NCBI GenBank assembly: GCA_964016985.1
Contig: OZ024833.1
Location: 59,967,463-60,031,462 of the forward strand
DNA: 64,000 nucleotides
Source: Anodontia alba
Taxonomy: Eukaryota > Mollusca > Bivalvia > Lucinida > Lucinidae
Reading direction: 5' to 3'
Under the pieces are notes generated by a model. The model saw only the letters and a list, made by a program, of their open reading frames with translations. It did not search any database and was not told where the DNA came from. Position numbers and translations under genes: made by a program. How positions within the stretch are numbered: the stretch's first letter is position 1; each line of letters opens with the position of its first letter. This document shows, in pieces, positions 20,535 to 29,972 of the stretch.

Positions 20535-20815
20535 ATTTGGAAGTTTTACAGCCCAGCCAACAGTGTTAAGGTCATGCCGGTCGGGTTAGTTACCTTACTC
20601 CTGCTTTTCCTGGGCAGGCTTAGTCCTCTAAGCGGTTAACCAGTACATGTGCATATACTTTTGCCTGCAACTGACAACTGCCCTTCTTGAATCACCAGAA
20701 GAGGGAGAATGATCGTAGAAAAGCTCTATGAAAGGTATGTGGCTGGGCTGGGACTGGAACATGCAACCGTCGCATGTGCTACTGACTGCCCTATGGAGCC
20801 CGGATGCCTTATGTC
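20535..20815 (-). mobile_element. SINE-1 copy
   Basis: On plus: GGAAGTTTTACAGCCCAGCC, TGGGCAGGCTTAGTCCTCTA, CTGACAACTGCCCTTCTTGA, then a degraded tRNA-like part (GGGACTGGAACATGCAACCG resembles a B box in reverse). Confidence 0.55.
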
Positions 20816-20852
20816 AGACTTTTAAAATGCTGTTGACCTTAATAACTCCATA

Positions 20853-21227
20853 TACAGTCAAACCTCAGTAACTCGAATGTCTTTGGGATCATGTTAATTT
20901 GTTCTAGACATGGGTAGTTTGAGCCACCGAATGTAAATCCTAATGCCAGGCCAGGAGGCAAATGGATAATATAATTTAGGGAAGTCTTTTTGATCTACTA
21001 TACAATAATAATATGTTGAGTGTACTCATTAGAATTGTCTCAATGAGGCAATTCTAATGAGTACATACAACATACATTTCATGATAAAATAAGAAAATTT
21101 CCCTAACCTATGCATAAATATTTGCTTTCTTGGACAATCAAGAGAATTTCCTAGGGACTCAAAAATGAGTTCTAGTTAGCCATGGTAAACCAGCCATTGG
21201 TGTCTGAGTTATTGAGGTTTTACTGTA
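20853..21227. mobile_element. ACAGTCAAACC-family MITE
   Basis: TACAGTCAAACCTCAGTAAC and GAGTTATTGAGGTTTTACTG form the termini. The core palindrome ATTAGAATTGTCTCAATGAG with TGAGTGTACTC is a shortened relative of the AGATAAG core. A sister copy at 40398-40771 has a demonstrable TA target duplication. Confidence 0.8.
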
Positions 21228-21234
21228 ACAGAGC

Positions 21235-21443
21235 AAAGCCCTAAATACAAAGGGAATGCAGATGAATATTTTTCTTACATAGTAATTCTCCACTAAAACA
21301 TGCATTGTGCATTCTCATCAGAAGAACCTCACCCAGCTGCTTCAATAAGTACCCATAATATATGTTTTAATGGAGAAGCAAGAAAAATATACTTTTTGGT
21401 TGAAAAAAAAAAAAAAAAAATATGCTTTGTCCAGAGCCTACCA
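21235..21443. mobile_element. AGATAAG-family MITE, diverged
   Basis: AACATGCATTGTGCATTCTC and CCCATAATATATGTTTTAAT arms, a TTGG then A-run, and a final GCTTTGTCCAGAGCC. Confidence 0.55.
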
Positions 21444-21591
21444 TCGTAATATGGTAACCAATCAATACTCAGTTCTTTTTCATGCAAATGCCTTCTTTTC
21501 ATGTAAATGTCCAGAAAAAGAAGGCTAGCTTTATATCTTTCAATATATACCATAGTTCCAGATAATTTGGGTGGGGAAGGGGTGTGTGTGT

Positions 21592-21752
21592 GGGGGGGGG
21601 GGGGGGGGGTACTCATTAGAAGCGCCTCAGTAAGGCACTTCTAATGAGTACCCACAACATAGGTTTGCATAGACAAATAAGAAAATATCAGGACCTTTCA
21701 GTTGAAAAAAAAAACAACAAACAAACCAAAAAAACCCGCTTTATCTGGAGCT
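21592..21752. mobile_element. AGATAAG-family right part fused to an 18-G run
   Basis: The left arm is replaced by GTGTGTGTGTG and 18 consecutive G (21592-21609). From 21610 the sequence is TACTCATTAGAAGCGCCTCA, the complement arm, and TTTATCTGGAGCTCC. Confidence 0.65.
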
Positions 21753-22075
21753 CCAATATATATTGTCCTTTCAGTACTGGTATACATATATATTGCTTGT
21801 GGTTGAAAAGAAACCAAACAAGCACTACTTGTGATTCTAAGCAAAAATCAATTTGCCATCGATTTCATTAACCCTTATTACAGATATGGTGAAAGCAACA
21901 GGCATCTAATATAGACAACAATTTCGATTGTTTTAGCAGTTTATTAGAAAACACGACTTGAACATACTAATAAATTGATGCCTACGAAGCTAGCTATAGT
22001 TCAGACAAAGCAAGTATTCAGAAGATAAAAGGTGCATTTAGAAGAAATCGTATTTACCCGACATATTCCAACATC
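21753..22075. other. AT-rich stretch, nothing recognised
   Basis: No terminal repeats, hairpins or splice-bounded frames. Confidence 0.4.
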
Positions 22076-22288
22076 TTAACGCTTAGCATTCTGGGTATAA
22101 CTTCCAGCAGATGACATTTTGAAATATTTTTTCTTATTTTTTCCCAGAAACAGGTTTTGACATTTTATGCAAATTGTCTCCAATCCAATGGAGACAATTT
22201 GCATGAAATGTCAAATCCTGATTTCTGGGAAATATAAGAAAAATATCATTAATCTGTTGTCTGCTGAATTAGCCCAGAGAAAGGTTAA
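22076..22288. mobile_element. TTAA-B MITE
   Basis: TTAACGCTTAGCATTCTGGG to CCCAGAGAAAGGTTAA, hairpin TATGCAAATTGTCTCCAATC with complement. A reference-quality copy. Confidence 0.85.
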
Positions 22289-22302
22289 GGTTAACTCCAT
22301 AG

Positions 22303-22735
22303 GTCCAGATAAGGGAGGATATCTGGTAAATATTTTTCTTATTTCTACACGAAAACGTATGTTGTGGGTACCTCAGTGAGGCGCTTCTAATGAGTACCCA
22401 CAACATATGTTTTCGTTATAAACATATATTGTGGGTACTCATTAGAAGCGCCTCAGTGAGGTGCTTCTAATGAGTACCCAGAACATATGTTTTTGTTGAG
22501 AAATAAAAAAAAATATAGATACTTTCTGGTTGAAAAAAGTGCCTTATCAAGAGCAATGGTTAACTCTAAACTCAAACTGTCCTAAATTCTGAACAAGTTG
22601 AGTTTTACCATTCCCTGATATGTAAAAAATTGCAAATAAGTGACAGTGTAGACCAATGCAGCCTCTGATCTAGGTCTAAACTGTTGGCTCAGGACAGTCT
22701 TTCAGAATACTTAGGGAAAATACGATAATTTTTAT
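22303..22735. mobile_element. AGATAAG MITE with a doubled core, then an old GTATTTACCC MITE
   Basis: Bases 22303-22556 have AGATAAGG and GCCTTATC ends but two successive GTGGGTAC...GAGTACCC hairpins, the first with a shortened left arm. Bases 22557-22735 hold a diverged GTATTTACCC copy ending CAGAATACTTAGGGAAAATA. Confidence 0.65.
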
Positions 22736-22812
22736 TATTTTTGTTCCAAAAATAACTTGTGAGTACTAATTGGTATTGCCTTATCCTAAATAATCACCAC
22801 AATTATTGCCCA

Positions 22813-23010
22813 CTAACCCATAAAGCACTAATCACAATTACAGCAGACAACATTTTGCTTATTTATTTCACTTATTCATATATATATATTTTTGTATTTT
22901 TCAGAAACATTACATGTGCATTGTCTGCCAAGTCCTATTTTCTTTGAAAAATAATCATTAAAAAAAAAATTTAGAATGTCCTCTGCTGCCACTGTTGCTT
23001 AGCACCTTCA
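22813..23010. mobile_element. TTAA-C MITE, old
   Basis: CCCATAAAGCACTAATCACA to TGTTGCTTAGCACCTTCAAG with a weak hairpin. The TTAA ends are mutated. Confidence 0.5.
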
Positions 23011-23156
23011 AGGGAAAAAGACTGATACCAAAGATTGATACCAACACACAAATGTTTATTCCAAATTGATTTTTTTCTGACTTGTGTTTTATCATTTTTG
23101 TATCAACAAGAGCTTATTATCCAGCTAGTCTTCTATCTTGAACTCTGTATCAACCT

Positions 23157-23363
23157 TTAACCCTTTAAGCGCCAAGGAAAATTTATAGCAGACGACATTC
23201 AAAAAAAAAAATTAAATTTTTTTTTTTATTTTTCAGAGAAAACAAGTCTTGATATTTCATGTAAATCGTCGATTCACATGAAATATCAAGACCTGTTTTC
23301 TCTCAAAATAAAAATTAAAAAATTGTCATCTGCTGCAGTTGTGATTGGTGCTTTAAGGGTTAA
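23157..23363. mobile_element. TTAA-C MITE
   Basis: TTAACCCTTTAAGCGCCAAG to GATTGGTGCTTTAAGGGTTA. The core GATATTTCATGTAAATCGTC and its complement are embedded in TTTTCAGAGAAAACAAG and CTGTTTTCTCTCAAAAT. Confidence 0.8.
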
Positions 23364-23844
23364 GTATAGGAAGCTACACTATCTACAAATGTAAACAAAA
23401 CAGAATCTGCAGCAGATGTCATTCTCAATTCTTTTTTTCAGAGAAAACAAGACTTGTTATTTTATCACCTAAAATTAGTCTTTCATTGGCTGAGAGCTGT
23501 TTTCAGCCCAGTGAATATTTAATTTTTTTTTCAGAGAAAACAAGACTTGTTATTTTATCACCTAACAAGAATTCCGCGGAAGGCGTCATCGCACCTGCTG
23601 GGGCAAAAGTCACAGGAGCCACAATCAGAACGTGGTTATTAAATAAGTTTATTTCATTCTTAGCAGTGCTTACTTGGAAAACTGGGTTGAAAAAATGTAG
23701 ACAAAGTGCCTAGTGGGGCACATATATTCCAGGCCAGTCCCATTCCCTCTAATGGCTATATCTTCGGCACTGACTTTTCGTATCATACAGCCCAATGATA
23801 ATGCAACGTTGACGTAAAATGTGTAAAAGTCACTGGAGCATGAA

Positions 23845-24890
23845 ATATAGGTCAAGGTCACGGGTCAAGGTACCTGCTAATTCAGTACATCAAGGAGAAG
23901 CACAATGCAAGGTATGGTGGTTGTAGGCCTTATAGTTGAGGAGTTATCAAACATCAACGTAAAATGTGTCAAATATAGGTCAAGGTCACCGGGTCAAGGT
24001 ACCTGCCAAGCCAGTGCAATGAGGTGAAGCACTATGCAAGGTTTAGTGGTTGTAGGCCTTATATTTGAGGAGATACCGAACATCAACATAAAATGTGTCG
24101 AAGTCACTGGAGTGCACAATATAGGTCAAGGTCACCAGGTCAAGGTCACCAGGTCAAGGTACATGCTGAGTCAGTACATCGAGAAGAAGTGCTATATAAG
24201 GTTTGGTGGTTGAAGGCCTTACAGTTGATGACATATGAAAGGGTGACTTAAAAGATGTAAAAGTCAATGGAGCGCGAAATATAGGTCAAGGTCAACCAGT
24301 GAAGGTAATTGCTGAGTCCGTACATTGAGGAGAAGCACTATGCAAGGTTTGATGGTTGTAGGCCTTACAGTTGAGGAGATATTGAACGTTGACGTAAAAT
24401 GTGTAAAAGGCACTGGACCGCAAAATATAGGTCAAGGTCACTGGGTCAAGATACCTGCCGAGTCAGTACATCTAGGAGAAGCACTATGCAAGGTTTGGTG
24501 GCTAGAGGTCTTACACTTGAGGAGATCTGGAACATTGACGTAAATTATGTCAAAGTCACTGCAGCCAAAATATAGGTCAAGGTCACCAGGTCAAGGTATC
24601 TGCCAAGTCAGTACATTGAGAAGAAGCACTTTGCAAGGTTTGATGGTTGTACGCCTTATAGTCGAGGAGATATCGAACGTCGACGCAAAATATGTCAAAG
24701 TCACTGGAGCGCAAAATATAGGTCAAGGTCACCGGGTCAAGGTACCTGCCAGGTCAGTACATCTAGGAGAAGCATTATGCAAGGTTTGGTAGTTGTACGC
24801 CTTATAGTTGAGAAGATCTGGAACGTCAACGTAAATTGTGTCAAAGTCAATGGAGCGCAAAATATAGGTCAAGGTCACTGGGTCAACATA
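23845..24890 (+). repeat. Tandem array of about 145 bp units in HEL element 3
   Basis: ATATAGGTCAAGGTCAC recurs near 23848, 23976, 24121, 24281, 24427, 24572, 24717 and 24863, mostly 145 bp apart. Each unit contains GGTCAAGGTACCTGCC and AAGCACTATGCAAGG. Confidence 0.8.
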
Positions 24891-24896
24891 CCTGCC

Positions 24897-25575
24897 AAGT
24901 CAGGAGGTCAGGGAGATGTGTCATGCAAGGTATGATGGTTGTTGTAGAATTGTAGTTGATTAGAATACTAACTTCGACGTAAATGTCGAACTTCAACATA
25001 GCAGAACTGTTAACAGACAGACGGACGGATGAACGGACAGACGAATGGAAAAGCGGGCACCTATGTCGCAAAGTCGGGAGGTCAGGGAGATGTTTCATAC
25101 AAGGTTTGATGGTTGTTTAGTTTTGTAGTTGATTAGAATACTAACTTTGACATAAATGTCGAACTTCGACATAACAGAACTGTTAACAGACGGACAGACA
25201 GACGGATGAACAGACAGACGAATGGAAAAGTGGGCACCTATGTCGCAAAGTCAGGAGGTCAGGGAGATGTTTCATGCAAGGTTTGATGGTTGTTTAGTCT
25301 TGTAGTTGATTAAAATACTAACTTTGACATAAATGTCGAACTTCGACATAAATGTTGACAGACGGACGGACGAATGGACAGACATACGGAAAAGCGGACG
25401 CCTATGTCGCAAAGTCAGGAGGTCAGGGAGATGTTTCATGCAAAGTTTGATGGTTGTTTAGTCTTGAAGTTGATTAGAATACTAACTTTGACATAAATGT
25501 CGAACGTCGACATAAATGTTGACAGACGGACGGACGGACTGACGGACGGACGGACGGATGGACGGACGGACGCCT
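24897..25575 (+). repeat. Tandem array of about 175 bp x 4 with ACGG runs
   Basis: AGTCAGGAGGTCAGGGAGAT recurs at about 24897, 25072, 25248 and 25422. Each unit ends in (ACGG)-rich sequence, and the last has the longest ACGG run. Confidence 0.8.
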
Positions 25576-25689
25576 ATATCGCACCCTGCTACAAGCAGGT
25601 GCGATAAAAACAGTCTTTCATTGGCTGAGAGCTGTTTTCAGGCCAGTGAATATTGCTGTTGTTCACTAGCTCACATTTTTCTCAATTTG

Positions 25690-25973
25690 AATATGTGTAC
25701 CTAAAATTAGAACATCACATGATTTATGAAATCCCAGTCTTTCATTGGTTATACAATAAAACAATGTTGACTATTGAATCATTGAATTATATGATGTGAT
25801 ATCCCCTGGAGAACACAAATATTGACCTCGGCTATTGCCTCGGTCAATATAGGTATTCTCCAGTGGATATCACATCATCTTCAATGACTCTTATTTACTC
25901 TGAAAAATGCAAAAATGCAATAAAAAATCAGAATGTCATTTGCTGCAGTTGTGATTAGCATTTCAAGGGTTAA
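25690..25973. mobile_element. GATGTGATATCC hairpin element joined to a TTAA-C right end
   Basis: GATGTGATATCC and GGATATCACATC flank GGAGAA...TTCTCC and ATATTGACCTCGG with its complement, a clear 40-bp-arm hairpin at 25796-25880. From 25885 the sequence is a TTAA-C right half, ending CAAGGGTTAA at 25973. Confidence 0.65.
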
Positions 25974-25993
25974 AAATAGTTATCAAATCTCAC

Positions 25994-26133
25994 CTTGACT
26001 GTACTGGGACTTTCGGGCCGCCAGATGATTGCATGTGAGTGGTTATCCTGAAAGCCAGTAAAGGGAGACAATTTGGCTCCGCTAACAATGGGTGCAGACT
26101 TTGGCTCATTGTTTGATGACCTCAGCGGGGAGA
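25994..26133 (-). CDS. Internal coding exon of the minus-strand gene (best exon)
   Basis: On the minus strand the acceptor is TGTTTTCTGTTTTCAG and the donor AAG followed by GTGAGA. The 140-nt exon is open in one frame only, taking two bases first: SPLRSSNNEPKSAPIVSGAK, LSPFTGFQDNHSHAIIWRPE and SPSTVK, ending in phase 0. Codon use is even and serine- and proline-rich, suggesting a flexible region; I recognise no domain. The first two bases complete a Val codon with the G left by the exon at 31160-31220, and the phase-0 end fits 1655-1700. A TTAA-C MITE ends only 20 bases beyond the donor. As the longest open, unique, splice-bounded segment in the window, it anchors the gene model. Confidence 0.8.
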
Positions 26134-26270
26134 CTGAAAACAGAAAAACATAATCATTAACTATTTTATCCAAACTCTGTGGTGATGTTAAACACAAGCT
26201 GCACATCTTTGAAGTGCACAATTCTGATGAAGGCCCAGTTCAGCCAGAAGATTCTAACAGTCTGAGCAGA

Positions 26271-26560
26271 CCCAAATTATCCATCACGAAAACATATCTA
26301 TGTAATTTTGACCCCCTTAAACCCCACTTTTATATAGTAAAACTGGGGTTTAAAGGGGTATACATTATTTTTCTTATTTCTACTCAAAACATAGATTGTG
26401 GGTACTCGTTAGAACCGCCTCGCCAAGGCGGTTCTAACGAGTACCTACATTCTATGTTTTGGGCAGAAATATGAAAAAAAACAACAGAATTTTTATCTGA
26501 AAAGTTTCTGTTTTGGGTGGTGGAATATTCAATATATTTGAATAGGCGTGTTTTCGTAAC
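26271..26560. mobile_element. ACGAAAACAYACCTAT-family MITE
   Basis: ATCACGAAAACATATCTATG on the left pairs with ATAGGCGTGTTTTCGTAACG on the right. The core is CATAGATTGTGGGTACTCGT with AACCGCCTCGCCAAGGCGGTT. A second small hairpin, CCCCACTTTTATATAGTAAAACTGGGG, sits left of the core. Sister copies lie at 42056-42341 and 55850-56126. Confidence 0.8.
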
Positions 26561-26576
26561 GCATATCAACCCTAAA

Positions 26577-26770
26577 CATTCAGACACCTAAACTCTTTAC
26601 CAGACTTATCCTAATATTTCAACAAGTCCATTTGACTCTTACGAATGTATTTATAAACTGTTGGATGTGGCAATCAGTGTACACTCTGATCAAATGCCAT
26701 GTTCTGTGGCGTCTACTCCGAGCCATCTCTGTTTCATCAGAACTGACTGTCTGAATACTTAAATAAAAAT
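26577..26770. mobile_element. GTATTTACCC-family MITE, diverged
   Basis: CCCTAAACATTCAGACACCT to ACTGTCTGAATACTTAAATA with decayed core arms. Confidence 0.5.
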
Positions 26771-26776
26771 GTGAAA

Positions 26777-27017
26777 TGATAATAGCCTGCTACTATTGTG
26801 TGGCAGGCAGATTGCTCTGTCAAAAATTGATGAAATGCCCATTAGCAATCCCAAACCAGACATCCACAATGTCATTGCACATACCAAGTTTGGTGAAAAT
26901 CCATTGATATTTACAGAAGTTTAGTTTTATTGTCCGTAAATGAATATATGGATGGACACTGGATGGACACATGGACGACTAACATAGAACTATAATACTA
27001 TTGTGTGGCAGGGTATA
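26777..27017 (+). mobile_element. Small HEL-type element, intact
   Basis: GCCTGCTACTATTGTGTGGC at the 5' end, ATACTATTGTGTGGCAGGGT then ATAAAA at the 3' end, and TGGATGGACACTGGATGGAC before it. A 3' fragment of the same family at 34395-34476 keeps the hairpin TACCCTGCCAC, ATCAT, GTGGCAGGGTA followed by TAAAA. Confidence 0.6.
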
Positions 27018-27109
27018 AAAAGGTATGCTTAAAGGTTTCCCTTTTTACCAAAAGCTAACATAAAGGAAATCTTTGAGGCTTCTGATGCGTCAAGCTCTTC
27101 AACAGTTAC

Positions 27110-27175
27110 AGTATTTACCACATGTATTCGGACACACAGGCCTGAGATGTCTGAATACTTAGGGTAAATACGGTA
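27110..27175. mobile_element. Minimal GTATTTACCC deletion derivative
   Basis: Only 66 bp: TACAGTATTTACCACATGTA, about 25 bp, then CTGAATACTTAGGGTAAATA. Both termini are kept and the entire hairpin core is missing. Confidence 0.65.
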
Positions 27176-27179
27176 CAAA

Positions 27180-27502
27180 TTAACCCTTCAACCCTGTAGA
27201 CCAAAGCAGATACCTAAACAAAGAGTGTAGATCCATATCAGACAACTCATAACGAGCCATCTCATCTGGATCTACACTGACATTCTGCTTGACATCCCTG
27301 GAAGTGTGGAAATTCAAAGATAACACTTACCATGCTATAGGCAAATTCAGCAGACATCAAACTGATATTTTTCTTATTTCTCTTAGAAAATAGGATCTGA
27401 CACTTCAAGCAAATTGTCAAAGAATTTTTTCTAGTAAAAATAAGAAAAATATTTCAAAATGTTGTCTGCTGAAAATTTTTACCCAGCATGCATAGTGCTA
27501 AG
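27180..27502. mobile_element. TTAA-type MITE followed by a TTAA-B MITE
   Basis: 27180-27300 begins TTAACCCTTCAACC and holds a decayed GTAGATCC hairpin. 27322-27502 is a TTAA-B copy, CACTTACCATGCTATAGGCA to TTACCCAGCATGCATAGTGC, with a mostly deleted hairpin. Confidence 0.6.
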
Positions 27503-27689
27503 ATGTAATCACTAGCTTTTATGAAATAAACAAAATAAATACAATGTTTTCAGCTCTCAAATGGGTAAAAAACTGTAAAATAGTTATTTCAGAGTCAATT
27601 CACTTTAACACTTTCTAGGGAAATAATCAAATCTGTTGACTAATAATGCATTCACGTTCAGGGATGCTGGGATTACCCAAGAGATAAGA

Positions 27690-27830
27690 TGGGCCACTCC
27701 ATGCGAAAACGTGTCTTCAAGCATATGTAAACAGCAAAGACCCAGATCGGTGAAGTCAGATTAGGGCCTTCGCAATTCGCATATGCCAGAAGACACGTTT
27801 TCACATGATGCTGCCCATATAAGGCCTTTC
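27690..27830. mobile_element. GTGTCTTCAGGCATATGC-family MITE
   Basis: CCATGCGAAAACGTGTCTTC and GAAGACACGTTTTCACATGA form long termini with CATATG blocks inside. Related halves occur at 16188-16253 and 55140-55260. Confidence 0.65.
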
Positions 27831-27841
27831 TTGTCAGACTA

Positions 27842-28020
27842 TTAACCCTTGTCATGCTGAATAAATTATGATGCCACGCCCACTTCTAATTTCCAGCCAA
27901 TCAGATTACTTGATCCGAGTTTTTGATATAAATTCACATATTTAATGAAAAACAGTGCAGATCCAGATCAGTTGGCTTTGCTAAGACAGGGCATGTAGTG
28001 TTCAGCAAGAGAAGGGTTAA
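27842..28020. mobile_element. TTAA-A MITE, one hairpin arm lost
   Basis: TTAACCCTTGTCATGCTGAA to TTCAGCAAGAGAAGGGTTAA. Only the left arm AGTGCAGATCCAGATCAGTT is present. Confidence 0.8.
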
Positions 28021-28227
28021 GACATCAGTCCTTCTTCTTTAACAGGAGAAACATTTGCCATCACATTGATTTAACTTCTCTTCTATCAAACCTATCAATT
28101 TTAACTTGGTTTCTACAAAACTGTCAATTTTGTGTAGCATTTCATTTTGTCTGGAATTGTTTTTCTTTTTTATTTTCACTCATTTTCTTCACATTTAAAC
28201 TTTTCTACCAAACCCATCTGTCTCATC
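28021..28227. other. AT-rich stretch, nothing recognised
   Basis: No element ends or splice-bounded frame was found. Confidence 0.4.
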
Positions 28228-28605
28228 ATAGATCCAGATAAGGCGCTTTTTTACCCTTACAATGCCAAGAATACCTGCCTCTGAAGATGTCATCTGTTTA
28301 TGTCGTCTGCTGAATATTCTTGTAAACTTTTCAAACCTATTTTTGCATACATGCAAACAGTGTGGACCCTGAGGAGCAGTCTGATCTGGATCCATACTGT
28401 TTGCAAAATTTTTTTTTAAAATCACAAGCAGATGACAAAGCAGATGACAATTGTTGTGATTGAATTTTTTTTTATATTTCTCCACAAAAACATATATTGT
28501 GGGTACTCTTTTTTTCGGCAAAGCACAGCTAATGAATACCCACAACATGATTTTGTGGTGAAATAAGAAAAACATTTACCTATCAGCCCCTCTTATCTAG
28601 AGCTA
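28228..28605. mobile_element. AGATAAG MITE with a TTAA-D element inside
   Basis: ATCCAGATAAGGCGCTTTTT starts the host. A TTAA-D copy with CCCTTACAATGCCAAG end, TGTCGTCTGCTGAATATTCT and a reduced hairpin occupies about 28251-28466. The host core resumes with TTTCTCCACAAAAACATATA and ends CTTATCTAGAGCTAT. Confidence 0.65.
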
Positions 28606-28759
28606 TATATCATTTTGTCTGGCATTTCTGCTTTTTACACATTTTCTTGACATTTAAGTCAACATTTTGTCTATTTTATGTCATAGTGACATTTGCTTTA
28701 CTTCTTCATAAGTACATTTGGTATTTAGTTGTTATCCTGCCTGTCCAAGTATTTATGGC

Positions 28760-29140
28760 AAATATGGTATGCAACAGAATTGTATCACTGAGTGAACTCT
28801 CATGTGATCCCAAAACATATTTCATCAGATCCCAAAACATATTTCATCAGAGCTCTAGATAAGGCACTTTTCAATCAAAAAATTTAGTGATTTTTTTTTT
28901 ATTTTTTTTATTTCTTCAAGAAAATGAATGTTGTGGGTACTTGTAAGAAGTTACCACATTTACCCCATGTATATACATATTTCATCAGATCCCAAAACAT
29001 ATTTCATCAGAGCTCTAGATAAGGCACTTTTCAATCAAAAAATTTAGTGATTTTTTTTTTTTTTTTTTTTTATTTCTTCAAGAAAATGAATGTTGTGGGT
29101 ACTTGTAAGAAGTTACCACATTTACCCCATGTATTTGGAC
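28760..29140. repeat. 160-bp tandem duplication of an AGATAAG half-element
   Basis: The block TTTCATCAGAGCTCTAGATA through GTACTTGTAAGAAGTTACCA occurs at about 28841 and again 160 bp later, almost identical apart from T-run length. Its upstream part (CAACAGAATTGTATCACTGA) also matches 31950-32000. Confidence 0.8.
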
Positions 29141-29580
29141 ACCTCACCTCCTTACCATACTTGTTCTAGATTTTTTATTTATTTATTTTTTTATTTTTTT
29201 TTATTTGGGTTTTACGGCCCTTTCAAGAATATTTCACTTATATTGAGCCGATCGTTCATCAAAGGTGGGCGAAACCGGAGAACCCGGGGAAAAACCACCT
29301 GACCATCCGTAAGCAGAACTTGGCTTTCCCACATGTGACCTGAGTGAGGCTCGAACCACAGCGGTGAGAAACATAATGAATTAAGTAAGAGTCAACTCTC
29401 CTATCCACTGTTCTAGAATTTGAACAAGTACAATTTACTACCTGATGTTGTGTCTAAAAATTGCTGGATGAGTGGCAAACAGTGTAGACCCAGATGAGAT
29501 GCTGCATTCTGCAGCATCTCATCTTGGTCTACACTGTTTGCTCTGTCCTGTCTGTCTGAGTACAAATGGTAAATAAGGTA
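29126..29580. mobile_element. GTATTTACCC MITE split by SINE-2
   Basis: TTACCACATTTACCCCATGT opens the element and the right side reads GAGTACAAATGGTAAATAAG. The core GTAGACCCAGATGAGATGCT with its complement is intact. The SINE is inserted in the left arm (TTGTTCTAGA). Confidence 0.75.
29171..29408 (-). mobile_element. SINE-2 with 9-bp target duplication
   Basis: It is flanked by TGTTCTAGA at 29162-29170 and 29409-29417. On the minus strand it starts GTGGATAGGAGAGTTGAC, has a Pol III B box GGTTCGAGCC, and ends in an A-rich tail (T-rich on plus near 29171-29205). It shares its body with 46578-46798. Confidence 0.8.
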
Positions 29581-29930
29581 AGTCCATATTACTACTACCT
29601 TTTAATGAGTCTAAACTATTGCTTGATGATCGAGGGGCAAACTGTGTGGACTGTGATCGGATGCCAGGTTTTGTGGTTTCAGATCACTATCTACACTATT
29701 TGCCCAGGCCTCCCTGTCCCAATACTTAGGGCTATGATACTTTAATAAATCATAATTCCAGTTTCACAGCAGAAAAAGTAGATATTTTTCATACTTCCCC
29801 ACAAAAATATTTGTACTCATTTATGATTAGAAGTGCCTCAGTGAGCCACTTCTAATGAGTACCCACAACATATGTTTTCATGGAGAAATAAGAAAAATAT
29901 ATTGTGGTTACCCACTCATCTGGAGCTTTG
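29581..29930. mobile_element. GTATTTACCC fragment, then an AGATAAG MITE
   Basis: 29581-29750 keeps GGCAAACTGTGTGGACTGTG and CCCAATACTTAGGGCTATGA. 29757-29930 keeps GAAGTGCCTCAGTGAGCCAC and TCATCTGGAGCTTT. Confidence 0.55.
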
Positions 29931-29972
29931 CTTTACTTACTTATGGGTTTTTCAAAAGCTGTAAACAGCTCT

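Larger units (their letters stand above)
23575..25606 (+). mobile_element. HEL element 3 (Helitron/Helentron-like, distinct core)
   Basis: The 5' end holds TCGCACCTGCT (from 23589) and the 3' end a hairpin at 25577-25606 (TATCGCACCCTGCT, ACAA, AGCAGGTGCGATA) with one extra C in the left arm, followed by AAAA. The core has two arrays. This is the same architecture as elements 1, 2 and 4 with unrelated sequence. Comparison with the empty unit at 23439-23531 shows no sizeable target duplication, as expected for Helitrons. No Rep/helicase coding. Confidence 0.7.
23439..25650. repeat. 93-bp tandem duplication, second copy split by HEL element 3
   Basis: Unit 1 (23439-23531) runs CAGAGAAAACAAGACTTGTT to CAGTGAATATTTAATTTTTT. 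Unit 2 starts identically at 23532, breaks after TATCACCTAA, and resumes at about 25607 with AGTCTTTCATTGGCTGAGAG. Unit 1 is therefore an empty site for the insertion. Confidence 0.75.

Noticed and set aside
25994..26133. Assigning a gene name to the best exon
   Set aside because: The peptide is serine- and proline-rich and I could not match it to a family from memory; a database search would be decisive.
28195..28575. 126-codon minus-strand frame
   Set aside because: It lies entirely in a MITE nested within another MITE.
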